Source: JAFLCL01 sp964502175
Lineage (GTDB): Bacteria > Myxococcota_A > Polyangia > Polyangiales > Sandaracinaceae
Assembly: GCA_964502175.1 (NCBI GenBank)
Contig: CAZCVE010000011.1
Coordinates: forward strand, 1 to 64,000
Direction: 5' to 3'
DNA: 64,000 nt
Positions 53,981 through 62,487 of the stretch are shown in pieces. The notes below the pieces were generated by a model. The model had not been told where the DNA came from. It did no database searches and worked only from the letters and a program-made list of their open reading frames with translations. The first letter of the stretch is position 1. Every line of letters starts with the position of its first letter. A program made the position numbers and the translations under genes.

Positions 53981-55207
53981 ATGTCGTTCGCTCGTCCCGA
54001 AGATCAGCTGAGAGAGCTCTCCCGCGGCGTCGTCGATCTCGTCAGCGAGAAGGATCTCCTCGCGCGGCTCACCGAGTCGCACGCGAAGAACGTCCCGCTC
54101 AAGATCAAAGCCGGCTTCGATCCCACGCGCCCCGATCTCCACCTCGGTCACACCGTGTTGATGGAGAAGATGCGGCAGTTCCAAGAGCTCGGGCACGACA
54201 TCTACTTCGTCATCGGCGACTTCACCGCGTCGATCGGCGACCCGTCCGGCAAGAACAAGACGCGCCCGCCGCTCACGCGCGAAGAGATCGAAGAAGGTGC
54301 GCGCACCTACGCGGAGCAAGCCTTCAAGATCCTCGACCGTGAGAAGACCAAGCTCGCCTACAACGGCAGCTGGCTCAGCCCGATGACCTTCTCGGACGTC
54401 ATCAAGCTCGCGGGCAAGTACACGCTCGCGCGCATGATGGAGCGACAGGACTTCAAGAAGCGCTGGGAGGAGGGCACGAGCATCTCGATGCACGAGCTCC
54501 TCTACCCGCTCGTCCAGGCGTATGACTCCGTGCATCTCGTGTGCGACGTCGAGCTCGGCGGCACCGACCAGCTCTTCAACCTCATGGTCGGCCGCGACCT
54601 CATGAAAGAGTGGGGGCAGCGCCCACAGATCGTGATGACCACGCCGCTCCTCGAAGGCCTCACCGCGGACGCGGACGCGAGCGGCAAGATCGTCGGCGAC
54701 AAGATGAGCAAGTCGCTCGACAACTACGTCGGCGTGAGCGAGTCGCCCGAGGAGCAGCTCGGCAAGCTCATGAGCGTCTCGGACGCGCTGATGTGGCAGT
54801 ACTACCGGCTGCTCTCTTCGACTCCGTCGGACGAGCAGGAGAGACGCCGCGCGGGGCATCCCAAGGAAGCCAAGCGCCTGCTCGCGATGGAGATCGTCGC
54901 GCGCTTCCACTCGGGCGCCGAGGCCGAGCGCGTGTGGAGCGCGTGGGAGAAGCAGTTCTCCAAGCGCGAGGTCCCCGACGTCATCCCCGAGCACGCGGTG
55001 CCGACGAACGGCGAGGGCATCGGCCTCGCGCAGGCGCTCGCGCAGACCGGTCTCAGCGAGTCGAACAGCAAGGCGCGCACGCTGATCGAGCAGGGCGGCG
55101 TCGAGGTCGACGGCGCGAAGGTGAAGGACAAGCTCCACAAGCTCGCGCCCGGCAGCTACGTGGTGAAGGCGGGCAAGCGCAGCTGGGGCAAGCTCGTCGT
55201 GAGCTGA
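53981..55207 (+). CDS. tyrS: Tyrosyl-tRNA synthetase
   Basis: The protein is 408 aa. It is a class I synthetase: HLGH (54-57) in FDPTRPDLHLGHTVL, and KMSKS (241-245) in GDKMSKSLDNYVGV. The tyrosine-binding pocket motifs YFVIGDFTASIGDPSGKNKT and YPLVQAYDSVHL are present. The C-terminal S4 RNA-binding domain spans LAQALAQTGLSESNSKARTL to VKAGKRSWGKL. Length matches the TyrZ-like branch of bacterial TyrRS. It is an essential enzyme. No T-box leader is expected in this group, and none was seen in the 70 bp upstream. It diverges from the antitoxin gene. Confidence 0.95.
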   Translation: MSFARPEDQLRELSRGVVDLVSEKDLLARLTESHAKNVPLKIKAGFDPTRPDLHLGHTVLMEKMRQFQELGHDIYFVIGDFTASIGDPSGKNKTRPPLTREEIEEGARTYAEQAFKILDREKTKLAYNGSWLSPMTFSDVIKLAGKYTLARMMERQDFKKRWEEGTSISMHELLYPLVQAYDSVHLVCDVELGGTDQLFNLMVGRDLMKEWGQRPQIVMTTPLLEGLTADADASGKIVGDKMSKSLDNYVGVSESPEEQLGKLMSVSDALMWQYYRLLSSTPSDEQERRRAGHPKEAKRLLAMEIVARFHSGAEAERVWSAWEKQFSKREVPDVIPEHAVPTNGEGIGLAQALAQTGLSESNSKARTLIEQGGVEVDGAKVKDKLHKLAPGSYVVKAGKRSWGKLVVS

Positions 55208-55314
55208 CCGCGCGCCGACGTGCGACGCGCGGCCGTAGCGTCAGTGCGGCGGCGTCTCGGCGGTGCGGACCCGACCCGTGGCGACGGTCGCGCCCCGGCC
55301 GCCGGAGGAGAGCG

Positions 55315-56346
55315 TCAGGCCAAGACCTCGTCGATCGTGGATGCGGTCAAGAGGCGTTCCTCCCATCGATCGAGCGCCTCCGCGTCCGCAACCGCGATGA
55401 CCGCGAGGATCTGTGGCGTGAGCGCCTCTCTGAACTTCAGCGCGAAGAGGCGCCGAAGCGTCGCGCGCCGGCCCTCCGCCTTGCCCTCCGCCTTGCCCTC
55501 CGCCTTGCCCTCCGCCTTGCCCTCCGCCTTGCCCTCCGCGCGCCCTTCGGCGCGACCTCGATCCATCAGCTCGCGTGCCGTCGTCATGATCTCGTCTCCT
55601 GCCCAAGGGTGCACGCTCGCCGCGATCGCCGCCAGATGGTCCACGTCGAGGTGCTGGTGGACTTCGAGCACGTACCGGACGACGTCGCGAACTGCTTCGA
55701 GACCGCTCTCGCTCGCCGACGCCGCGACGGCGAGCTCGACCCACTTCGCCACCAGAGCGCCGACATCCGTGGTGTCGCGAACGTCGCGGAGTGCCGACAA
55801 CGCGAGCGTCGCTGCGGGGCTTTTCAGACGCGCTCGCAGAGATTCGTCCGTGCTCGTCGAGAGATCGTCGACCTCGAAGGCGATGCGGGGAACGTAGCGC
55901 CCCAGCCGCTCGCGCTCGACGCCGCGGAGGTCGATCAGATCGAGCAGTTCCAGTCGCGTGCGCCGGCCGCGCGGGCCGTGGCTGACGACGATCGGAATGA
56001 TGAGAGGCAGGTGACGCGCGCGCGGATGCTCGCGCCGAAACGCGCTCCAGCGGGCAACGACGTACTGGAGCATCACCAGCGGTGTCCATCGCCTCGGTCG
56101 TGACAAGTGCTCGACGAGGACGAGGATCTCTGCGCTGCGCTCGCCGCGCAGACGCGCGCGGAAGACCAGATCCGAGCGCAGCTCTCGCATCGCCGCGTCG
56201 ACGCTGTCGCCCGCGACCAGCTCGAGCGTGGACCAGTCGACGAGCTCTGCGACCTCTGGCGGCAGGGCGCTCGAGAGCGCGTCCCGCGCGATCTCGAGGT
56301 CGGAATAGAGGCGACGGAAGAGCCGGTCGTGCTTGGAGCGCGTCAT
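55315..56346 (-). CDS. Rpn-family recombination-promoting nuclease / putative transposase
   Basis: The protein is 343 aa from ATG 56346 (ATG 56358 also possible). It follows the Rpn/Transposase_31 plan: MTRSKHDRLFRRLYSDLEIA, MRELRSDLVFRARL (Asp), EILVLVEHLSRPRRWTPLVM (Glu-x-Leu/Val of PD-(D/E)XK), LPLIIPIVVSHGPRG, and a C-terminal AEG-rich repeat before TLRRLFALKFREALTPQ. Rpn proteins are endonucleases that raise recombination and often decay into partial copies. A deleted copy lies at 35728-36300. No inverted repeats marking an insertion sequence were found around it. Confidence 0.88.
   Translation of the reverse strand: MTRSKHDRLFRRLYSDLEIARDALSSALPPEVAELVDWSTLELVAGDSVDAAMRELRSDLVFRARLRGERSAEILVLVEHLSRPRRWTPLVMLQYVVARWSAFRREHPRARHLPLIIPIVVSHGPRGRRTRLELLDLIDLRGVERERLGRYVPRIAFEVDDLSTSTDESLRARLKSPAATLALSALRDVRDTTDVGALVAKWVELAVAASASESGLEAVRDVVRYVLEVHQHLDVDHLAAIAASVHPWAGDEIMTTARELMDRGRAEGRAEGKAEGKAEGKAEGKAEGKAEGRRATLRRLFALKFREALTPQILAVIAVADAEALDRWEERLLTASTIDEVLA
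55471..55542 (-). repeat. 12-bp tandem repeat in the Rpn gene
   Basis: GCCCTCCGCCTT (plus-strand view) is repeated five times without a mismatch (55471-55530), followed by one divergent unit. On the coding strand this gives AEGK-AEGK-AEGK units. Copy number is in frame, so length can change without a frameshift. The degenerate copy at 36.1 kb has about two units. Confidence 0.9.
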
Positions 56347-56416
56347 GGCGCCCCTCATCGTCGCGAGCCGCCGCGAGTTGCGTCTACTCGACGAGACACC
56401 CTCGGCGAGGTGCTCT

Positions 56417-56644
56417 CTAAGGCACACCATAGAGCGCGTAGATTCGCGACCGGCCCCCGCCGTCGGAAAAGCCGACGACATCGAGCACGCCATCACCATC
56501 GACATCCCCGAGATCCGACATCTGGAAGATGCTGAGCTCGTCGGAGAAGTCGATGGTTGGGAACACGACGCCGACATGAGCAGCGCGGTGGCAAGGATCG
56601 CACAGAGTCGTGGCCAGCCTGTCGAGGTGCGTCGTCTGGCAGCG
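56417..56644 (-). pseudogene. Remnant of an HNH/FG-GAP-type coding sequence
   Basis: Directly after the HU stop (56647-56645), in the same frame and with no start codon close to its beginning, 75 codons are open to a TAG at 56417-56419. The translation reads HLDRLATTLCDPCHRAAHVG, which resembles the C-terminal CxxCH...H part of an HNH nuclease. It is followed by MSDLGDVDGDGVLDVVGFSD, a clear FG-GAP/VCBS calcium-loop motif, and ends RIYALYGVP. It looks like the 3' ends of one or two older genes. Translation could occur only by readthrough or from an internal GTG/ATG. Confidence 0.5.
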
Positions 56645-56959
56645 TCAATCCTCTTCGTCGTCGTCCGGCATGCCGGCGATCTCGGGGCCCGACACGAGCT
56701 GACGCAGCTCCTTGCCGACGGTGAACCATGGGACGCGCTTCTCGGGGACGTGCACGGCCTCGCCCGTCTGCGGGTTCCTGCCGTGGTAGGCGTCGCGCTG
56801 ACGGATCGTGAAGCTGCCGAGGCCGCGGATCTCCACGCCCTCTCCACGCTCGAGCGCAGCGGCCATGCTCTCGAAGACGCAATTCACGACAGCCTCTGCG
56901 CGGCTCTTCGTGATCTTCGTTCGCTTCGCGACTTCTTCGATGAGCTCCGACTTCGTCAT
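56645..56959 (-). CDS. HU/IHF-family DNA-binding protein
   Basis: The protein is 104 aa. TKSELIEEVAKRTKITKSRA, IRGLGSFTIRQRDAYHGRNP followed by QTGEAVHVPEKRVPWFTVGK is the IHF-beta/HU fold, with the DNA-binding arm GRNPQTGE and Pro at the intercalating position. An acidic C-terminal tail (PEIAGMPDDDEED) extends beyond the core. IHF-type members bend DNA in replication, recombination and transcription. It is preceded by about 96 bp to the TIGR02265-type gene on the same strand. Confidence 0.93.
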   Translation of the reverse strand: MTKSELIEEVAKRTKITKSRAEAVVNCVFESMAAALERGEGVEIRGLGSFTIRQRDAYHGRNPQTGEAVHVPEKRVPWFTVGKELRQLVSGPEIAGMPDDDEED

Positions 56960-57055
56960 GCGCTCGCTCCTCGGCCGAGTGCCCCGCGACGGCGTCGAGC
57001 ATAGCGGCGGCGGCGAACCTCGATCAACCCTGAACTCGGGTGAAAACCCGAGCGA

Positions 57056-57616
57056 TCACGTGCGCTTGTACCGAAGGATGAACTCCGCCTTCGGGCCCTG
57101 CGCGTGACGCACCTCGAAGGGCTGCCGCACGACGCCCATCAGATCGATGATGGCCTCGAGGCCGCCGTGCACGTCGTCCCACACGCGCGACGTGAAGCCG
57201 AAGTAGTCCTCGAAGCGCATGTGCAGCATGTCGTCTCGCGCCTCGACGACCGAGACGCGACCGCCATCGAAGTAGCGCGCCATGATCTTCGTCGCGTTGG
57301 TGAGGGCGAAGTTCGGCGAGGCGACGAGCGAGATGACCTTGAACACCGTCTGGAAGTCGTACTTCACGGAGTCGTACGTCAGCTCTCGCACCGCGAAGCG
57401 GCGCGACGGGAACACCTCTTCGATCGCGAGGAGCGTCGCGTCGTGCCACGCGATCGGATACCAGCCGCCGCTGACCACCGCGCCGAGCCGCACCGACTCG
57501 CCGGCCTCTCCGCCGATCGCAGCGAGCACCTGCTGACGCGCCGCATCGCCGTGCACGCGCCCGACGGACGCGAGCACGCCCTGGATGTTGGTGCCTCTGG
57601 ATCGAACGTCGCCCAC
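57056..57616 (-). CDS. TIGR02265/DUF2378-family protein
   Basis: The protein is 186 aa. It fits the Myxococcales-enriched TIGR02265 family: GDVRSRGTNIQGVLASVGRV, GAVVSGGWYPIAWHDATLLA, YDFQTVFKVISLVASPNFAL, ALTNATKIMARYFDGGRVSV and the C-terminal FILRYKR. The function of the family is unknown; its members are soluble proteins often near two-component or motility genes. This gene supports a myxobacterial origin. It is divergent from the CoA ligase gene (53-bp gap). Confidence 0.8.
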   Translation of the reverse strand: MGDVRSRGTNIQGVLASVGRVHGDAARQQVLAAIGGEAGESVRLGAVVSGGWYPIAWHDATLLAIEEVFPSRRFAVRELTYDSVKYDFQTVFKVISLVASPNFALTNATKIMARYFDGGRVSVVEARDDMLHMRFEDYFGFTSRVWDDVHGGLEAIIDLMGVVRQPFEVRHAQGPKAEFILRYKRT

Positions 57617-57669
57617 GCGAGCGGGACGTTACCGGGCTGCGTCGCAGCCGACAACGGCGTCGCGGTAGA

Positions 57670-59265
57670 GTGCGCGGCATGAGCGAGCACGGCTTCCCGC
57701 CCGTCTTCCCCGAGCGCTTCAACATGGCCGACTACTTCCTCGACGCGCGCGTGCGCGAGGGACGCGGTGCGCGCATCGCCGTGCGCGTCGGCGATCGATC
57801 GTGGACGTACGCGGAGATGCAGTCGCTCTCGAACCGTGCGCGCTCCGCGCTCGCGACGGGCGGCATCGACCTCGAGGACCGCGTGCTGCTCCTCTTGCCC
57901 GACGGCGTCGAGTTCGCCGTCGCGTGGTTCGGCATCCTCAAGGCAGGCGCCGTCTTCTGCATGGGCAACCCGCTCGCGCCCGAGGCCGACCTCGAGCACC
58001 TGCTCGGCTACACGCGCTGTCGCGCCGTGATCGCGCACGAGTCCGTGCTCGATCGCCTCGTACCCGCCCTCGCGAAGCACCCGCGCTGCCGGGCACGCTT
58101 CGTCGTCGCGGAGAAGAACGCCGCGATCCCCGAAGGCTTCGTGCGCTGGGACGACGCGCTCGCGAAGGAGCCCGATCGCACCGACAACGCGGACACGTCG
58201 CGCGACGACGTCGCGGGCTGGCTCTTCACGAGCGGCACGACGGGCAAGCCGAAGGGCGCGATCCACTTCCACCACGACTTTCCCTACAACACCGAGTGCT
58301 ATCCGACGAAGGTGCTCGGCCTCCGCGAGGACGACGTGTTCCTGTCGGTGTCGCGCCTCTTCTTCGGCTACGCGACGGGCACGAACCTCATGTTCCCGTT
58401 CCGCTTCGGCGGGACCGCGGTGTTCTTCCCCGACAAGCCGACGCCCGAGCGCATCCTCGAGCACGTCGAGAAGTACGGCGTGACCGTGCTCTCGAACGTG
58501 CCCGCGATGATCCGACAGATGTGCGATCACGCGAGCGAGCACGGAGCCGCGTCGCGCGCGGCGATGAAGACGCTGCGCATGTGCCTCTCCGCGGGCGAGG
58601 CGCTCCCGCCGCAGCTCTACGATCGCTGGAGGGCCAACGGCTGGTGCGAGATCCTCGACGGTATCGGCTCGGCCGAGCTCTTCCACATCTACATCTCGAA
58701 CTACCCCGGCGACGTGAAGCCCGCCTCGCTCGGCAAGCTCGTGCCGGGCTACGAGGCGCGCGTCGTCGGCGCGGAGGGACAGACGCTGCCCGACGGAGAG
58801 ATCGGTCGCCTGTGGGTGAAGGGCGACTCCGCCGCGCTCGGCTACTTCGGTGATCAGGAGAAGTCGAAGGCGACGTTCGTCGGCGGGGACTGGGTCGTGT
58901 CCGCCGATCTCTTCAGGCGCGACGCCGACGGCTACTACTTCTACTCGGGGCGCGGCGACGACATCCTCAAGGTGCGCGGCATGTTCGTCTCGCCGCTCGA
59001 GATCGAGGACTGTCTCGCGTCACATCCCGCCATCGCAGACTGCTGCGTGGTCGCGGGCCTCGACGACGAGCAGATGACGGTGCCCAAGGCCGTGGTCGTG
59101 CTGCGCGAGGGCCACGCGGGCGACGACGCCATGATCGCGTCGATCCAAGAGCACGCGAAGACGCGCCTCGCGCGCTACAAATTCCCGCGCATCGTGCGCT
59201 TCGTCGCGAGCCTGCCGCGCAACGATCGCGGCAAGGTGATCCGAAGGGAGCTCGAGTCGGCATGA
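57670..59265 (+). CDS. Benzoate-CoA-ligase-family acyl-CoA synthetase
   Basis: The protein is 531 aa from ATG 57670. The ANL-superfamily P-loop is FTSGTTGKPKG (186-196), with GIGSAELFHIYISNYPGDVK, YFYSGRGDDILKVRGMFVSP (hinge and A8) and the catalytic Lys in RNDRGKVIRREL. The HFHHDFPYNTECYPTKVLGL and FRFGGTAVFFPDKP segments are typical of benzoate-CoA ligases and related aryl-CoA ligases. It should activate an aromatic or similar acid with ATP and CoA. Its stop overlaps the start of the creatininase-family gene by 4 bp. Confidence 0.9.
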   Translation: MRGMSEHGFPPVFPERFNMADYFLDARVREGRGARIAVRVGDRSWTYAEMQSLSNRARSALATGGIDLEDRVLLLLPDGVEFAVAWFGILKAGAVFCMGNPLAPEADLEHLLGYTRCRAVIAHESVLDRLVPALAKHPRCRARFVVAEKNAAIPEGFVRWDDALAKEPDRTDNADTSRDDVAGWLFTSGTTGKPKGAIHFHHDFPYNTECYPTKVLGLREDDVFLSVSRLFFGYATGTNLMFPFRFGGTAVFFPDKPTPERILEHVEKYGVTVLSNVPAMIRQMCDHASEHGAASRAAMKTLRMCLSAGEALPPQLYDRWRANGWCEILDGIGSAELFHIYISNYPGDVKPASLGKLVPGYEARVVGAEGQTLPDGEIGRLWVKGDSAALGYFGDQEKSKATFVGGDWVVSADLFRRDADGYYFYSGRGDDILKVRGMFVSPLEIEDCLASHPAIADCCVVAGLDDEQMTVPKAVVVLREGHAGDDAMIASIQEHAKTRLARYKFPRIVRFVASLPRNDRGKVIRRELESA

Positions 59266-60017
59266 GCGGACAACGCACCTACGGGCTCGCGGAGCTGACG
59301 TACGAAGAGGCGCAGGTGATGCTCGCGAAGGGCGCGGTCGCGCTCCTGCCGACGGGCGCGACGGAGGCGCACGGACCGCACTTGCCGCTGTCGACCGACG
59401 TCGTGATCTCCGTCGAGGGCGCGCGACGCGCGGCACGGCTGCTCGAGGTCGAGGGCAAGACCGCGCTCGTGCTGCCGCCGATCGCGTACGCGGTGACCGA
59501 GTTCGCCGCGAGCTTCTCGGGCACGGTGTCGTTGCCGATCGAGACGGCGCGCGCGCTCCTGCGTGACGTGATCCTCGGCGCCATGCGCACGGGCTTCCGC
59601 GGCGTGGTGATCTGCAACGCGCACCTCGAGCCCGGCAACCTGCAGGCGATCCGCGAGGCCGTGGAAGAGGCGGGCAAGCTCGGCGCGCGCGCCGCGTTCC
59701 CCGACGTGACGCGCAAGCCGCACGCGCTGCGCCTCGGCGAAGAGTTCAAGAGCGGCGCGTGCCACGCGGGCAGCTACGAGACGAGCCTCGTGCTCGCGGC
59801 CGATCCGTTCCTCGTGCGCAGCGAGCTCGCCGACGAGCTCGCGCCGAACCCGACGTCGCTGTCGGTGGCGATCCGCGCGGGGAAGAAGTCGTTCGTCGAG
59901 GCCGGCGGCGACCGTGCGTACTTCGGCGATCCCCGCGCGGCGAGCCCGATGGAGGGCGAGACGCTCTACGGCGAGATGGCCGACATCTTCGCGAGCGCAG
60001 CGCGCGATCTCTACTGA
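59262..60017 (+). CDS. Creatininase-family amidohydrolase
   Basis: The protein is 251 aa. TGATEAHGPHLPLSTDVVIS supplies Glu and His metal ligands, LPPIAYAVTEFAASFSGTVS the fold core, GFRGVVICNAHLEPGNLQAI the next His, and CHAGSYETSLVLAADPFLV the Glu ligand. These are the binuclear-metal motifs of creatininase-like enzymes (creatininase, mycofactocin MftE, formamide hydrolases). The substrate is not creatinine by necessity. Overlap with the aryl-CoA ligase suggests a shared small pathway. It converges on the MBL-fold gene with a 7-bp overlap. Confidence 0.88.
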   Translation: MSGQRTYGLAELTYEEAQVMLAKGAVALLPTGATEAHGPHLPLSTDVVISVEGARRAARLLEVEGKTALVLPPIAYAVTEFAASFSGTVSLPIETARALLRDVILGAMRTGFRGVVICNAHLEPGNLQAIREAVEEAGKLGARAAFPDVTRKPHALRLGEEFKSGACHAGSYETSLVLAADPFLVRSELADELAPNPTSLSVAIRAGKKSFVEAGGDRAYFGDPRAASPMEGETLYGEMADIFASAARDLY

Positions 60018-60949
60018 GCCGCGACGCTCGCCCAGACCGCGGACGCGCCGATGCGCAAGAAGACCGGATACGCGTAGCCTGGGAACGCCGCCTCGACCTG
60101 CCCGCGCACCGCGTCGAGCTCGGCCTCCGTGGGCGGCGACGTGACCTCGCCGCGCGCCGTCTGCGCGTCGCGCACGATGCTCTCGACGCGCGTGAGGTAC
60201 GCGTGCTGCGCTGCGAGCGACTCGGCGCCTTCGCTCGTCCCGCGGCCCGGATGGATGCGCGAGGGTGAGAGCGCCGTGATCTCGTCGAGCCTCGCGTGCC
60301 AGTCCGCGAGGTGGCCGAGCTCGAGCCACGCGTGGCCGCCGGGTGCGACGAGATCGCCCACGAACGCATGGGATCCGTGCGTCACGACGACGTGCGCGTC
60401 GCTGCAGCCTCGGCCCATCACGTGGAGACCGAGCGAGAGCCCCGCGACCTCGAGCGTGCGCGACGCATCGCCGAACGCGTCGATCTCGGGCGGCGCATCG
60501 GGCCAGTCCGGCGCGTAGCGATCACGAAAGGCGCGCGTGCGGATCTCGTGCACGTGCGTGACGTGCGAGATCACCTGCGCCGAGCTCACGACGGGGATGC
60601 CTCGCTCACGGAAGACTGGCGTGCCGTTGAACTTGTCGGGGTTGGAGTGGAGCACGATCGCGAGCCGCACCGGCAGCTCGCTCTCGCGCGCGATCGCGTC
60701 GAGCAGTCGGCGCGCCTCGCTCGGCATGAACTGCGTGTCGATCACGACGATGCCGTCCGGCCCTTCGATCCAGTACGACCGCGTGTGAAAGCCTCGCGGC
60801 ACGGACTCGAAGACGTGCACGCCGTCTGCGAGATCGACGGCCGGCTGCTCGAGCGCCGGCACGCTCGAGGTCGTCGAGGTGCGCTGCGACGCGCCGCAAG
60901 CACACAGCGCGATCGAGAGCACCAGCACGAGAGCGGAGGCGGGTCGCAT
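60011..60949 (-). CDS. MBL-fold lipoprotein with degenerate metal motif
   Basis: The protein is 312 aa from ATG 60949. MRPASALVLVLSIALCAC is the lipoprotein signal. The metallo-beta-lactamase fold is visible: VHVFESVPRGFHTRSYWIEG, GIVVIDTQFMPSEARRLLDA, then LAIVLHSNPDKFNGTPVFRE in place of HxHxDH, GCSDAHVVVTHGSHAFVGDL and a late HPGRG. His-to-Asn/Pro/Lys changes in the first motif mean at least two metal ligands are absent. The protein may bind one metal or none. The later Asp and His positions are kept. Confidence 0.8.
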   Translation of the reverse strand: MRPASALVLVLSIALCACGASQRTSTTSSVPALEQPAVDLADGVHVFESVPRGFHTRSYWIEGPDGIVVIDTQFMPSEARRLLDAIARESELPVRLAIVLHSNPDKFNGTPVFRERGIPVVSSAQVISHVTHVHEIRTRAFRDRYAPDWPDAPPEIDAFGDASRTLEVAGLSLGLHVMGRGCSDAHVVVTHGSHAFVGDLVAPGGHAWLELGHLADWHARLDEITALSPSRIHPGRGTSEGAESLAAQHAYLTRVESIVRDAQTARGEVTSPPTEAELDAVRGQVEAAFPGYAYPVFLRIGASAVWASVAAQ

Positions 60950-61055
60950 CGGAGAGGCATCGCACGATCCCCGACGCGTGCACGACACGGAGTGAGGACC
61001 CTTCACGGAACGTCACGGGCTCGCGCGCGCGCAGCGTGTACGTTTCGCAGCGTCG

Positions 61056-62375
61056 ATGAGCGTTCGCATCGTCCTGTTCCTCGTGGTGCTGGTGCCTGCG
61101 ATCCTCGGGATCACGGGATGGGTCGCGCACCGCGCGGGTGAAGCGATGGGCCTCGCGCGTCGCGGGCGCTGGCTGATCGCCATCGCCGTGTGGCTCTGCG
61201 TGCTCGTCCCGTTCGCCCTGCGGCTCACGCACACGCTCGGAGACACGATCGTCGTCGCGCTGATCGGCTTCGGTGTGGGGCTCACGTGCCTGCTCGCGTT
61301 CCCTGCGATGCTGCTCGTGCAGACGATCGACGCGATCGCGCGACGCATCGCTCACCGCCGCGCCGCGAGGCTCGACGAGATCGCGACGACGACGCCCGCT
61401 GAAACGATGGCTGAGTCGACGGCCGAATCGACGGCCGAATCGACGGCCGAATCGATGGCCGCACCGAAGCGGGTGGAGTCCGAGGCGCGCACGGAGCCGC
61501 TCTCGAGGCGTGAGGCGATCCGTCGTGTCGGCATCGGCGCGTCGGTCTTCGTCGGCGGTGCCTCGAGCGCGTACGGGATGACGTTCGGGCGTCACGACTA
61601 CGTGCTCGAGGAGGTGCCCGTCACGCTGTCGCGACTGCCGCGCACGCTCGACGGCTACACGATCGCGCAGATCAGCGACATCCACGTGGGCGCGTTCGTT
61701 GGTGACGCGGAGCTCCGCGCGGCCGAGGCGCTCATCCGACGCGCGCGCCCCGATCTGATCGTGATGACGGGCGATCTGATCGATCACGACATCCGCTACG
61801 CGCCTCGGCTCGGGGAATTCGTACGGCGCCTGCAGCAGCTCGGCGCGCGCGATGGCGTCGTCGCGATCCCCGGCAACCACGACTACTACGCCGGCGTCGA
61901 CGACGTGCTCGCGACGCTGCGCGAGGCGGGCGCGCGTGTGCTGCGCAACGACGGCATGATGATCGCGGACGGTGAGCGCGCGAGCGCCGCCGAGATCTCG
62001 CGAGGCTTCTCGCTGCTCGGCGTCGACGATCTGTGGGCGCGTCGCTACGGCGACGTCGGTGGCCCCGATCTGCCGCGAACGCTGGGCTTCGCGCGCCCCG
62101 ATCAGGCGCGCGTGCTCCTCTGCCACAACCCGGAATTCTTCGAGACCGCAGCGCACGACGTGGACCTCCAGCTCTCGGGTCACACGCACGGCGGACAGGT
62201 CACGTTCCTCGTGCGTCCCGCCGATCTGTTCCTGCGGCACGGCTTCGTGATGGGCCGCTACCAGCGCGAGGGATCACAGCTCTACGTGAACCGCGGCTTC
62301 GGCACCGCGGGCCCGCCGATCCGCCTCGGCACCCCGCCCGAGGTGAGCCGAATCGTGCTCAGCGCCGCACGCTGA
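61056..62375 (+). CDS. Metallophosphoesterase with N-terminal membrane region
   Basis: The protein is 439 aa. Three N-terminal helices (IVLFLVVLVPAILGITGWVA; WLIAIAVWLCVLVPFALRL; DTIVVALIGFGVGLTCLLAF) are followed by a cytoplasmic or periplasmic linker with an AEST repeat. The phosphoesterase core has DIHVGAF, MTGDLIDHDI, IPGNHDYYAG, CHNPEFF and SGHTHGGQ, the full set of Asp/His/Asn metal ligands, in the arrangement of YkuE-like phosphodiesterases. The motif SRREAIRRVGIGASVFVGG before the core is a twin-arginine-like internal segment. Confidence 0.9.
   Translation: MSVRIVLFLVVLVPAILGITGWVAHRAGEAMGLARRGRWLIAIAVWLCVLVPFALRLTHTLGDTIVVALIGFGVGLTCLLAFPAMLLVQTIDAIARRIAHRRAARLDEIATTTPAETMAESTAESTAESTAESMAAPKRVESEARTEPLSRREAIRRVGIGASVFVGGASSAYGMTFGRHDYVLEEVPVTLSRLPRTLDGYTIAQISDIHVGAFVGDAELRAAEALIRRARPDLIVMTGDLIDHDIRYAPRLGEFVRRLQQLGARDGVVAIPGNHDYYAGVDDVLATLREAGARVLRNDGMMIADGERASAAEISRGFSLLGVDDLWARRYGDVGGPDLPRTLGFARPDQARVLLCHNPEFFETAAHDVDLQLSGHTHGGQVTFLVRPADLFLRHGFVMGRYQREGSQLYVNRGFGTAGPPIRLGTPPEVSRIVLSAAR
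61410..61457 (+). repeat. 12-bp tandem repeat in the phosphoesterase gene
   Basis: Four units of GCCGAATCGACG with small variation (first GCTGAGTCGACG, last GCCGAATCGATG) encode AEST-AEST-AEST-AESM in the linker between membrane helices and catalytic domain. Confidence 0.85.
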
Positions 62376-62487
62376 TCCGTCCGACTCCGAAGGCCGCAGC
62401 CGCTACGCCACCTCGGCGATGACCATCTCAACAAGCCCACGAGTTGCGACTCCGTTGGATGCATCGTTCTAGGTGCCGCGGGAGTGC

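Noticed and set aside
55208..55314. Possible terminator between tyrS and the Rpn gene
   Set aside because: The sequence is GC-rich with short complementary stretches but no clear stem-loop of 6 bp or more followed by a T-run.
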